Source: Actinomycetota bacterium (GTDB lineage Bacteria; Actinomycetota; Acidimicrobiia; Spongiisociales; UBA11373). Taken from it: a stretch of 7,429 nt of DNA. Both the position numbers and the translations under genes were made by a program. Of the stretch, positions 1 to 6,344 are shown piece after piece. The DNA lies in NCBI GenBank assembly GCA_030688105.1, contig JAUYIV010000142.1, forward strand, positions 1-7,429. The letters are read 5' to 3'. A model generated the notes under the pieces. The model was not told the origin of the DNA. It searched no databases and saw only the letters and a program-made list of their open reading frames with translations. Positions within the stretch are counted from its first letter, which is position 1, and each line of letters begins with the position of its first letter.

Positions 1-619
1 GCTCCCGGACGAGCCGGCTGACACCGCGGCCCTCGGCGCCCAGAACCAGTGCGATCGGCTCGGCGAGCAGACCGAGTCCGAAGAGCGACCGGTCGCCTTC
101 GGCATCGAGGGCGACCACCCACACCCCCCGGGACTTCAGATCGGAGATCGCCCCGGCAACGGACGATATCTCCGCGATCGACAGCGCTTCGAAGGCGCCG
201 GCAGCCGCCTTGAAGGCCGTGGCGCCGAGCGGCGCCGCCCGGTGCCGGGGCACGACGATCGCCCTGATCCCCGCGGCCACCGCCGTGCGTGCGACGGCGC
301 CGACATTGCGGGGGTCCTCGACATGATCGAGCACGATGAGAGCCGGTGGGTCGGTGGCTCCAACGGCTGCGCCCAGATCGACGGGGACGATCGGCCTGCA
401 GTCCGCCACGACTCCCTGAGGAGCATCGGTGACGGCAGCCGGCCGTACGTCATCGACCAGATCGACGACGACGCCCCGCCGCTCCGCTTCGTCGATCAGG
501 GTGGCCAGTGTCTCCACGCGGCCCCTCTCCACGGTCAATCGCTTCACCCGGCCGGCGTCGAGCGCCGCCCGCGCCGCGTGAACCCCCTCGACCCTATCGC
601 CGATGCCAGGTGGTGCCAT
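1..619 (-). CDS. rlmB: 23S rRNA 2'-O-ribose methyltransferase RlmB, TrmH/SpoU family (3' end outside window)
   Basis: SPOUT-class methyltransferase using S-adenosylmethionine; RlmB methylates the 2'-OH of a guanosine in domain V of 23S rRNA (G2251 in E. coli). The 206 visible residues start with a substrate-binding domain (GDRVEGVHAARAAL, residues 7-20), followed by the PQGVVAD segment (67-73) matching the family's HQGV motif, then SPOUT motif 1 (EDPRNVGAVARTAVAAG, 101-117, with the conserved N and R) and motif 2 (LVLGAEGRGVSRLVRE, 191-206). Motif 3, which completes the knotted cofactor site, lies beyond the left edge. There are two candidate ATG starts, at 628 and 619. A GGAGG at 633-629 abuts the first and lies 9 bases before the second, so 619 is preferred. 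It overlaps the end of cysS by 26 bases, implying translational coupling. Family is certain; RlmB rather than another TrmH paralogue rests on the cysS-rlmB neighbourhood. Confidence 0.9.
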   Translation of the reverse strand, partial: MAPPGIGDRVEGVHAARAALDAGRVKRLTVERGRVETLATLIDEAERRGVVVDLVDDVRPAAVTDAPQGVVADCRPIVPVDLGAAVGATDPPALIVLDHVEDPRNVGAVARTAVAAGIRAIVVPRHRAAPLGATAFKAAAGAFEALSIAEISSVAGAISDLKSRGVWVVALDAEGDRSLFGLGLLAEPIALVLGAEGRGVSRLVRE

Positions 620-1997
620 CGGCGCCATCCTCCAGGATGATCCCGAGCCCGGCGAGGCTGTCCCTGATGCGGTCGCCCGTCTCGAAGTCGCGGTCGACGC
701 GCGCCCGGGCTCGCTTGGCGATGAGGCGCTCGACCACCATCCTCGGATCGCCCGGTTCCACCTCTGCCTCCACGGCGAGTGCGGCAAGCCGAGAGGCGGC
801 GTCTTCCAGCGAGTCGAACGGCTCGTCGATCCCCAGGACCCCGGTGATGATGTCGTAGGCGGCGGTGATCGGGCCGGCATCCTCGCGCGCATCCAAGAGC
901 CGATTGCCTTCCCGAACCCCGTCGAACAGCGCCGCCAGTGCTTCGGCGGTGTTGAAGTCGTCGTCCATGGCGTCACGGAATCGATCGACCACCGACGCGT
1001 CGGCGGGGACGTCGGCATCCGGGGCCCTCCGCCGAAACGTCCATAGACGGGACAACGAGGCTTCGGCATCCGCGAGCAGGTCCTCGGCGTACTCGATGGG
1101 CTGGCGATATTGCGCCCGCAGGTAGAAGAGCCGGACCGCCTCGGCGGTGTGGTCATCGAGCACATCGATCAACCCCACGACGTTGCCTTCGGACTTCGCC
1201 ATCTTCTCCCCGCGGAGGGTCACCATCCCGTTGTGAAGCCAGTATCGGGCGAACGGCTCGGTGCCCTCGGCGGCCTCGGACTGGGCGATCTCGTTCTCGT
1301 GGTGGGGGAAGACGAGGTCGAGGCCGCCGCCGTGGATGTCGAAGCCGAAACCCAGCACGTCTTGGGCCATGGCCGAGCATTCGATGTGCCAGCCCGGGCG
1401 CCCCGGCCCCCACGGCGAGTCCCACACCGGCTCGCCCGGCTTCGACGCCTTCCACAGGGCGAAGTCGAGCGGATCCTCCTTCTCCTCCCCCGGCTCGATG
1501 CGGGCGCCGCTCAGCAGCTCATCGATGTAGCGACCGCTGAGCTTCCCGTACCCGGGGAACGAGCGCACCCTGAAGTAGATGCTCCCCCCGGCCGTGTATG
1601 CGTGATCCGAGCCGATGAGCCGGGCGATGAGGTCGATCATCTGCGAAATGTGATCGGTGGCATAGACGAGGGCATCCGGCTCCGCCACCCGCAGCCTCCG
1701 ATACGAGTCCAGGAACTGGGCGGTGGTCCGCCGGGCGATCTCCGCGCAGGTGGTGCCCTCTTCAGCCGCGGCTGCGATGATCTTGTCCTCGACGTCGGTG
1801 ATGTTGGTCACGTACCGCACCCGATAGCCGCGCCATTCGAGGTATCGCCGGATCACGTCGAACGCCACCGCCTGGCGGCCGTGACCGACGTGTGGAGTCG
1901 ATTGAACCGTCGGGCCGCAGACGTAGAGGCTGACCTCGCCCTCGACACGGGGGGCGAGTATCTCCAGCGACCGTCCGAGGGTGTTGTAGACGCGCAT
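594..1997 (-). CDS. cysS: Cysteinyl-tRNA synthetase (class I)
   Basis: Charges tRNA-Cys with cysteine in the cytoplasm. The 467-residue protein has the usual length (E. coli 461). Visible class I signatures are the HIGH-type motif as HVGH (residues 36-39) and the KMSKS loop as KMAKS (265-269). The zinc site that selects cysteine is complete: C27 in VCGPTV, C207 in WHIECSAM, H232 and E236 in PHHENE. The C-terminal DALR-type helical region carries the typical DDDFNTAEALAALFD segment. The reading frame extends 33 codons upstream to 2096, but homology starts at MRVYNTLGRSLEIL, so ATG 1997 is chosen. No good ribosome-binding site is visible upstream of it. It follows ispF after 113 bases and overlaps rlmB. 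KMAKS for KMSKS is a tolerated variant in class I enzymes. It is not MshC: the domain layout and full length are those of CysS, although MshC is a close relative in actinobacteria. Confidence 0.95.
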   Translation of the reverse strand: MRVYNTLGRSLEILAPRVEGEVSLYVCGPTVQSTPHVGHGRQAVAFDVIRRYLEWRGYRVRYVTNITDVEDKIIAAAAEEGTTCAEIARRTTAQFLDSYRRLRVAEPDALVYATDHISQMIDLIARLIGSDHAYTAGGSIYFRVRSFPGYGKLSGRYIDELLSGARIEPGEEKEDPLDFALWKASKPGEPVWDSPWGPGRPGWHIECSAMAQDVLGFGFDIHGGGLDLVFPHHENEIAQSEAAEGTEPFARYWLHNGMVTLRGEKMAKSEGNVVGLIDVLDDHTAEAVRLFYLRAQYRQPIEYAEDLLADAEASLSRLWTFRRRAPDADVPADASVVDRFRDAMDDDFNTAEALAALFDGVREGNRLLDAREDAGPITAAYDIITGVLGIDEPFDSLEDAASRLAALAVEAEVEPGDPRMVVERLIAKRARARVDRDFETGDRIRDSLAGLGIILEDGADGTTWHRR

Positions 1998-2040
1998 CGG
2001 CAACTGATGGTATCGGTCGACAACCCGGCCTCTGCAGATG

Positions 2041-2110
2041 GAGTAATGGGCAATGAGTAGTGACGCATCGCGCATTGCGCAATGCCCGGTCCCCATCGGC
2101 GCCTCATTGC
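2041..2110. repeat. GCAATG/CATTGC-rich low-complexity stretch between ispF and cysS
   Basis: Most of the 113-base ispF-cysS gap is built from variants of one short word. GCAATG or its complement occurs four times (2050-2055, 2073-2078, 2079-2084, 2105-2110), alongside near-copies such as GTAATG and GCATCG. The central two copies are head to head and form a palindrome. It resembles the short degenerate intergenic repeats of some high-GC actinobacterial genomes. No function is evident. A low-confidence alternative is a regulatory region for cysS. Confidence 0.5.
2072..2085. promoter_or_regulatory. Perfect 14-base palindrome GCATTGCGCAATGC upstream of cysS
   Basis: The sequence reads identically on both strands over 14 bases with no central spacer. 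It lies 75 bases upstream of the preferred cysS start and 26 bases downstream of the ispF stop. The size and symmetry would suit a dimeric DNA-binding protein, but it may equally be a by-product of the surrounding GCAATG-word repeats. With no unpaired loop and no U-tract it is not an intrinsic terminator. Confidence 0.3.
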
Positions 2111-2578
2111 TTACTTCAAGAGGACCACAGCGACCGCAGCGATCCCCTCATCGCGTCCGATGAATCCCATGCCGTCGGTCGTCGTCGCCTTGCAGGAGAC
2201 GGCAGCCGGCGGAGCCCGGAGCACCGCCGCCAGGGAGGCACGGATGGCGTCGCGGTGGGGGATCACCCGAATGGACTCGGCAATGACCGTCACGTCGACC
2301 GATGCCACCGCAAGGCCGGCGGCCCCCACCCGATCGACGACTTCAGCGAGCAGAACCATCGAGTCCGCCCCATGCCATCGGCCGTCGCTCGACGGAAAGA
2401 GCTCCCCGAGGTCGCCGAGCACCGCCGCTCCGAGCAGCGCATCGGCGACCGCGTGTGCCACCACGTCGCCGTCGGAGGTCGCCGCAACGCCGCGGTCCGT
2501 CGCCACCTCGACACCGGCCAGCAGCACCCGTCCCCGATCCGTGTACCGGTGGGCGTCGAAGCCCCACCCCGTCCTCAT
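2111..2578 (-). CDS. ispF: 2-C-methyl-D-erythritol 2,4-cyclodiphosphate synthase
   Basis: Fifth step of the MEP isoprenoid pathway: converts 4-diphosphocytidyl-2-C-methylerythritol 2-phosphate to the 2,4-cyclodiphosphate with release of CMP. It normally acts as a homotrimer with divalent metal sites. At 155 residues the length is standard. The metal ligands D8 and H10 (GFDAHR) and H42 (in DVVAHAVADALLGA) are present, as are the FPSSDGRWHGADS loop (residues 61-73) and the KATTTDGMGFIGRDEGIA stretch near the C-terminus. The odd point is T34 in the SDGDV motif, where E. coli and most relatives have H34. The ATG overlaps the ispD stop as ATGA, and GAGGGG lies 8 bases upstream (2592-2587). Being directly downstream of ispD fits consecutive pathway steps; some bacteria fuse the two. 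Confidence 0.95.
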   Translation of the reverse strand: MRTGWGFDAHRYTDRGRVLLAGVEVATDRGVAATSDGDVVAHAVADALLGAAVLGDLGELFPSSDGRWHGADSMVLLAEVVDRVGAAGLAVASVDVTVIAESIRVIPHRDAIRASLAAVLRAPPAAVSCKATTTDGMGFIGRDEGIAAVAVVLLK

Positions 2579-3183
2579 GAGAGCAACCCCTCGGCGAGGG
2601 CCAGATCCGCCGGGTAGGTGATCTTCAGGTTGGCCTCCTCACCGGGGACCATCGCCACGATTCCCCCCCAGCGCTCGATGAGCACTGCGTCGTCCGAGGC
2701 GTCGGCGTCGTCGGCGGCCTGCGCGGCGCGCAGCGAGTCCACGACGAATCCCTGTGGGGTCTGCACCGCGACGAGCGCGGACCGGTCGACCGTGCTCGTG
2801 ACCCGATCCCCGTCGACCCTCTTGAGGGTGTCGCGCACCGGGATCGCGGGCAACACCGCATCGACCCCTCCCCGAGCGAGCCTCTCGATGACCCGACGAG
2901 CCAGCGCCGCGCTGGCAAGAGGCCGCGCTGCGTCGTGCACCAGCACGTGGGTGGCGTCGGCGGGCAGGGCGGCGAGGCCGGCGGCCACCGAGTCACGCCG
3001 GCGGGGCCCCCCGGGGACACCACCGGGAGCCGGACCCACGATCACGACCGCGGACACGCCTCCCTCGATGAGCGAGTCACGACTCCACTCCCACAGCGGG
3101 CGATCTCTGAGAAGGATCGAGCCCTTGGCAGCCCCGAAGCGCGCTCCGGCGCCTGCGGCGACCACCATCCCGTAGACGTTCAC
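2575..3183 (-). CDS. ispD: 2-C-methyl-D-erythritol 4-phosphate cytidylyltransferase
   Basis: Third step of the MEP pathway: transfers CMP from CTP to 2-C-methylerythritol 4-phosphate. The 202-residue protein has the nucleotidyltransferase Rossmann-like fold: an N-terminal glycine-rich loop (VVAAGAGARFGAAKG, residues 7-21, with R15 and K20), RRDSVAAGL (62-70), VHDAARP (82-88), RDTLKR (117-122), QTPQGF (141-146), SDDAVLIERWGG (163-174) and the C-terminal NLKITYPADLALAE (185-198) with the substrate-binding KIT lysine. It is somewhat short against the usual 225-240. The canonical PKQ after the glycine-rich loop reads AKG, keeping only the lysine. The start is GTG at 3183, which overlaps the TGA stop of the PIN-TRAM gene by 4 bases (GTGA). 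No independent ribosome-binding site is seen, so translation is probably coupled. It overlaps ispF by 4 bases. Confidence 0.94.
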   Translation of the reverse strand: MNVYGMVVAAGAGARFGAAKGSILLRDRPLWEWSRDSLIEGGVSAVVIVGPAPGGVPGGPRRRDSVAAGLAALPADATHVLVHDAARPLASAALARRVIERLARGGVDAVLPAIPVRDTLKRVDGDRVTSTVDRSALVAVQTPQGFVVDSLRAAQAADDADASDDAVLIERWGGIVAMVPGEEANLKITYPADLALAEGLLS

Positions 3184-4235
3184 GTGATCAGTCTGGCGAA
3201 CAGCATCTTCCCGACGGAGGTTCTGAGTGCACCGGCGATCTCGACCTCGCGGGTCGCCCCGACATCGCTCGCCGCACCCTCGATGACGACCAGGGTGCCG
3301 TCGTCCAGATAGGCGACCCCCTGGCCGGGCTCGGTGCCCTCTTTCTCGATGACGACCTCGAGGCGATCCCCCGTCACCGGTCCGGACCGCAGCGAGTCGC
3401 CGAGCGCCTGGAGATCCAAGACGCTGATGCCCCGCAGGCCGGCGGCGCGGGAGAGGTTGTGATCGGTGGTGACGAGAACGGCCTCGAGATCGGCGGCCAA
3501 CCCCATAAGCTTGGCATCGACCTCGGGGAACTCGGGGTAAGAGCGCTCTTCGGCGACGAGTATGACGCCGGGAATGCCTCCGATGGCATCGAGGACGTCC
3601 AGGCCGCGTCGTCCACGCCGCCGGCGATTCAGGTCGCCACTGTCCGCAATGCCCTGGAGCTCATCGAGGACGAACACGGGGACAACGACCTCGCCGCGGA
3701 CCAGCCCGGCTTGCGCAAGGTCGAGCACCCGGCCATCGATCGCAGCGGACGAGTCCACGACGAACGTCTGTGACCCGTCTGCACCGGCGGGGCGTCGTCG
3801 CACGCCGAGACCGGCGGCGGCGAGGAGGTCTTCCGATCGGGCGGCGAACACCCGGCTCCCATATGAGGCGGCGACGATCACGAGCAGTGCGCCGACCGGC
3901 CAGCCGACGAGCTGCGGCAGGAGCATCACCGACGGGACGGCGGCGGCCACACCGACCAGGAGCCCGGCGATCAACCCGAACGCCCCGGCGAACAGCTCGG
4001 GACCGGTGGCGCGGGCCGCCATCTCCGGAGCCCGGTCGAGCCCGCGGCGGACGAGCCTCCCGAACAACCCACCCGCCACATAGCCGACTCCGGCGCCGAT
4101 GACTGCTCCGATCACGACGGCGGTGTCCGGAGCCGTGTCGGATCCCCCGAAGAGCGCCGGTGAGGCTCGGCCCAGCAGAAAGCCCGCCGCGGTCAACGCA
4201 AGCGTGACGACGAGGCGAACGGCTTCGATGATCAT
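3180..4235 (-). CDS. Membrane-anchored PIN-TRAM domain protein, YacL type
   Basis: A 351-residue protein with an N-terminal membrane part, then a PIN nuclease-like domain, then a TRAM domain. About four hydrophobic segments are visible (roughly residues 5-22, 38-60, 82-100 and 103-124). The PIN domain (about 157-280) carries the expected acidic residues: D161 in VVDSSAAIDGR, E192 in VLDELQGIADSGD, D240 in EVDAKLMGLA and D258 in VTTDHN. The arginine-rich RRRRGRRGLDVLDAI helix (204-218) is typical of this subfamily. The TRAM domain (about 286-348) includes GQGVAYLDDGTLVVIEGA and probably binds RNA. The family is widespread next to ispD in Bacillus (yacL) and relatives. PIN domains are metal-dependent RNases in general, but the cellular target of this subfamily is not established to my knowledge. 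It starts 7 bases after the carD stop and runs into ispD, so it looks co-transcribed with both. Confidence 0.9.
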   Translation of the reverse strand: MIIEAVRLVVTLALTAAGFLLGRASPALFGGSDTAPDTAVVIGAVIGAGVGYVAGGLFGRLVRRGLDRAPEMAARATGPELFAGAFGLIAGLLVGVAAAVPSVMLLPQLVGWPVGALLVIVAASYGSRVFAARSEDLLAAAGLGVRRRPAGADGSQTFVVDSSAAIDGRVLDLAQAGLVRGEVVVPVFVLDELQGIADSGDLNRRRRGRRGLDVLDAIGGIPGVILVAEERSYPEFPEVDAKLMGLAADLEAVLVTTDHNLSRAAGLRGISVLDLQALGDSLRSGPVTGDRLEVVIEKEGTEPGQGVAYLDDGTLVVIEGAASDVGATREVEIAGALRTSVGKMLFARLIT

Positions 4236-4242
4236 GCCGTCG

Positions 4243-5055
4243 TCACTCGTCCTCTTCGGAGTCCACTTTCGGGAGTGCCTTGTCGAGGCGCTTCATTGCC
4301 TCTTCTTCGGACAGATCGAGCACGAACCGAAGCTCTGACGCGAGGATCAGGCGGGCTTTCGACAGCATCCGCTTCAGGGCCGGCGAGATTCCCTTGGTCT
4401 GCTGGGCGAAGGTCAGGTCGCGCACGACCTCGGCCACCTGGTAGATGTCGCCGCTCTGGATCTTCTCGGTGGGCTGCTTGTACCAGCGGCTCCAGTTGGC
4501 TCCGGCCTCCTCGGGCTCGGTCTTGAACACGGCGAGCACCTTCCGGGCGGCGGTCTTGGAGATCACCGGCCGCACGCCCAGCTCGACCGCCGAATCGACG
4601 GGCACCCGGAGGATCAGCTGGTCGATGGCGACCTCGAGCACGAAGAAGTCGGCTCGGCTCTTGTTGAAATCTCTCCGCTCCTTCCTGGTGATCACGGCAG
4701 CGCCGTGATGCGGGTACACCACCTTGTCGCCCACCCTGAAAGGAGATGCCGGCTTCCGCTTCCGGACCGGGGCCCTGGCCCTCGACGCGGCGGACTTGGT
4801 GGCCGGCGCCTTACCGGACGACGTCGACGACCGCTTGGCGGCAACGGGCTTCGGCGGCGGCTTGACCGTGCCTTTCTTGGACGCCGGCTTCCTGGCTGCC
4901 GGCTTCTTGGCTGCCGACTTCCTAGCCGAGCCCCTCTTGGCCGCAGGCCGTTTCGGCGCCGGCTGCTTCGCCGCGGGCTTCCTGGCGGTCGCCTTCGACG
5001 CCGTCGCCTTCTTGGAGGTCGCCGCCTTCGACGACGTGGTCTTCTTCGCGGTCAT
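4243..5055 (-). CDS. carD: CarD-family RNA polymerase-binding regulator with long basic N-terminal tail
   Basis: CarD binds the RNA polymerase beta subunit and stabilises open promoter complexes. Residues 105-160 form the polymerase-interaction domain (FRVGDKVVYPHHGAAVI, then LRVPVDSA), and about 165-260 the helical DNA-binding domain, with W188 in NWSRWYK matching the tryptophan that wedges open the -10 region in Mycobacterium tuberculosis CarD. AEVVRDL (208-214) and KRMLSKARLILASEL (228-242) also match well. M. tuberculosis CarD is 162 residues; this one is 270 because residues 1-104 form a tail of K, R, A, P, S and T with 33 basic residues and no acidic or aromatic ones. The frame is open to 5133, but that extension runs through the tRNA-like region, so ATG 5055 (MTAKKTTSSK), with a weak GGAAG upstream, is preferred. 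The C-terminus is acidic (DSEEDE). Probably co-transcribed with the PIN-TRAM gene. Confidence 0.92.
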   Translation of the reverse strand: MTAKKTTSSKAATSKKATASKATARKPAAKQPAPKRPAAKRGSARKSAAKKPAARKPASKKGTVKPPPKPVAAKRSSTSSGKAPATKSAASRARAPVRKRKPASPFRVGDKVVYPHHGAAVITRKERRDFNKSRADFFVLEVAIDQLILRVPVDSAVELGVRPVISKTAARKVLAVFKTEPEEAGANWSRWYKQPTEKIQSGDIYQVAEVVRDLTFAQQTKGISPALKRMLSKARLILASELRFVLDLSEEEAMKRLDKALPKVDSEEDE

Positions 5056-5081
5056 GCAACTTCCGGACGGGGGAACGGGGC

Positions 5082-5087
5082 AGTGTA
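5082..5087 (-). promoter_or_regulatory. Possible -10 element (TACACT) for carD
   Basis: TACACT on the minus strand fits the TANNNT pattern of actinobacterial primary sigma factors and lies 26 bases before the carD ATG. No convincing -35 hexamer stands 16-19 bases upstream, where the T-arm of the tRNA-like sequence lies. The gap of 214 bases after disA makes a separate carD promoter plausible, but this assignment is tentative. Confidence 0.2.
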
Positions 5088-5097
5088 CCGCGGGGTC

Positions 5098-5181
5098 TGT
5101 GGGTCCCAGGATTCGAACCCAGCCATCTGCCACCGGCCATCAGCCCTAGGCCGGAGAACCGATGCAACCTCCGTGACCCAG
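5098..5181 (-). pseudogene. Degenerate tRNA-like sequence in the disA-carD gap
   Basis: On the minus strand a T-arm-like segment, GGTTCGAATCC within a 5-pair stem that includes two G-U pairs (5122-5106), is followed by GACCCAC (5105-5099). Six of those seven bases pair with the segment starting at 5181 (CTGGGTC). Between them lie a 4-pair GGAG/CTCC stem in the D-arm position, its loop containing GG, and a 4-to-6-pair GC-rich stem in the anticodon position. The total of about 84 bases is in the range of long-variable-arm tRNAs. Against a working gene: the anticodon loop is 10 bases with no recognisable T33 and anticodon, the first acceptor pair is mismatched, and no CCA follows. I read it as a tRNA remnant or a chance mimic and assign no amino acid. 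Confidence 0.3.
5133..5154. other. GC-rich inverted repeat CCGGCC / GGCCGG with 10-base loop
   Basis: A perfect 6-pair hairpin inside the disA-carD gap. In the tRNA-like reading it takes the place of the anticodon arm. It has no downstream U-run on either strand, so it is not a standard intrinsic terminator. A second GGCCTA at 5196-5201 could pair with the 3' arm region (CTAGGCC, 5146-5152), so two alternative folds are possible. Confidence 0.35.
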
Positions 5182-5269
5182 TGTGAACACCTTCTGGCCT
5201 AGACCGTGAGCTGTCGACCAACGGGCAACGACGGCTCCGGCTGAAGGCCGAGGGAGGAGGGCTGGTGAT

Positions 5270-6331
5270 TCAGTCTTCTTCGAACTCCCACCCTCGGGTG
5301 GTGTCGAGCAGCCGGTCGAAGTAGTGGCGGAGCTGGCGCGCCCGGGTGCGGCCGACTCCCTCGACCTGATCCAACTCGGCGACGCTTGCATAGAGGAGCT
5401 TCTGCAGGCCTCCGAAATGGTCGACGAGGGAGGTCTTCACCGCATCGGGAAGCCGCGGGATGCGGGCCAGGATGCGGAACCCGCGGGGCCGCACCGGGCT
5501 CTCCTGGGCGCCCAGGTCGAGCAGTCCGGCGACACGCGCTTCGTCGGACAGGTGCTCCGTCGACAGGCTCTGGAGTCGGTCGAGGGGCTGACGGGTCTTG
5601 GGGGGGTACTTGCGCGAGTAGTCCGAGTAGACCAGCTCGGCGACCTCGCCCACCCCGGAGAGCAGATCGACCAGCTGCAGGCGGATCAGCTCGCCTTCAC
5701 CACCCAGCTCCACGGCGTAGTGCTCGAGGTCCGATCCGATCCTGCGAACCAGCGCCGCCCGCTGCAGGAACTGGACGACATCGCGGTTCACGACGATGTC
5801 ATCGACCTCCAGCTGCGTGAGCCGGTCCTCGTCGTCGGTCAGCCGGCCGCGGAACCGCTCGAGCGTCAGCAGATTCTGGTTGGCCTGGGCGAGAAGGATG
5901 GTCGGGCTTCGCAGCTCGAACTGCGACGAGCCGATGAACACGGTTGCCGTCTGCCGGCCTTCGCTGACGACTACGACCGGTCTTCCGGTCTGTACCGCTA
6001 CACGCTCGGCCGTGCGATGGCGGGTCCCGGTCTCTCCGGTGTCGATCGAGGTGTCGGGGATCAGGTGGACATTCGCCCGATAGATGACCTCGGCTGCCTC
6101 GTCGGTGACGACGGCTCCGTCCATCTTCGCCAGCTCGGCCAGCCGCGCCGGAGTGAAGTCGGCGCCGTCGATGTGGAATCCCCCGGTGCAGATCGCTTCC
6201 ACGTCGCGGCCGTACCCGAGCACGAGCAATGCCCCTGTTTCCTGGCGCAGGATCAGATCGATCGCGTTGCGCAGCGAGGTGCCGGGGGCGAGCGCACGCA
6301 GTACGTCGAGGCTTGGGTCGCGCTGGGCCAT
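5270..6331 (-). CDS. disA: DNA integrity scanning diadenylate cyclase DisA
   Basis: Condenses two ATP to cyclic di-AMP and binds branched DNA, linking second-messenger output to DNA damage; an octamer in the characterised enzymes. The 353-residue length is standard. The N-terminal diadenylate cyclase domain (about 5-145) has both catalytic motifs intact: D71-G72-A73 in KMDGAVV and G102-TRHRTAE-109. A helical linker follows (about 150-280), then PRGFRILARIPRLP and a C-terminal helix-hairpin-helix DNA-binding domain (about 290-342) with ELDQVEGVGRTRARQLR. The ATG at 6331 is the only start that keeps the conserved N-terminus, yet no ribosome-binding site is visible; the nearest GGAGG lies 19 bases upstream inside a heptamer repeat. 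radA lies two genes upstream, the same association as in Bacillus and mycobacteria, where RadA is reported to restrain DisA activity. Confidence 0.96.
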   Translation of the reverse strand: MAQRDPSLDVLRALAPGTSLRNAIDLILRQETGALLVLGYGRDVEAICTGGFHIDGADFTPARLAELAKMDGAVVTDEAAEVIYRANVHLIPDTSIDTGETGTRHRTAERVAVQTGRPVVVVSEGRQTATVFIGSSQFELRSPTILLAQANQNLLTLERFRGRLTDDEDRLTQLEVDDIVVNRDVVQFLQRAALVRRIGSDLEHYAVELGGEGELIRLQLVDLLSGVGEVAELVYSDYSRKYPPKTRQPLDRLQSLSTEHLSDEARVAGLLDLGAQESPVRPRGFRILARIPRLPDAVKTSLVDHFGGLQKLLYASVAELDQVEGVGRTRARQLRHYFDRLLDTTRGWEFEED

Positions 6332-6344
6332 CCGGGGGCGAGGC

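Noticed and set aside
594..1997. MshC (cysteine ligase of mycothiol synthesis) instead of CysS
   Set aside because: The 467-residue length with a full C-terminal tRNA-binding region and position next to rlmB fit CysS; MshC is shorter and found in another context.
1110..2060. 316-codon open frame on the plus strand opposite cysS
   Set aside because: It lies wholly antisense to cysS and its upstream gap, with residue content expected from the complementary strand of a high-GC gene and no family motif.
1998..2096. 33-codon N-terminal extension of CysS
   Set aside because: The extension has no similarity to CysS, would run through the intergenic repeat, and the family N-terminus begins at MRVYNTLGRS.
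5056..5133. 26-codon N-terminal extension of CarD
   Set aside because: It reads through the tRNA-like segment, breaks the basic composition of the tail, and a better-placed ATG exists at 5055.
5098..5181. Functional tRNA gene
   Set aside because: No readable anticodon, wrong anticodon-loop size, imperfect acceptor stem and no encoded CCA; kept only as a degenerate tRNA-like sequence.
5233..5250. Possible intrinsic terminator after disA (CGGCTGAAGGCCG region)
   Set aside because: Only a 4-pair stem can be formed and no U-run follows on the minus strand.
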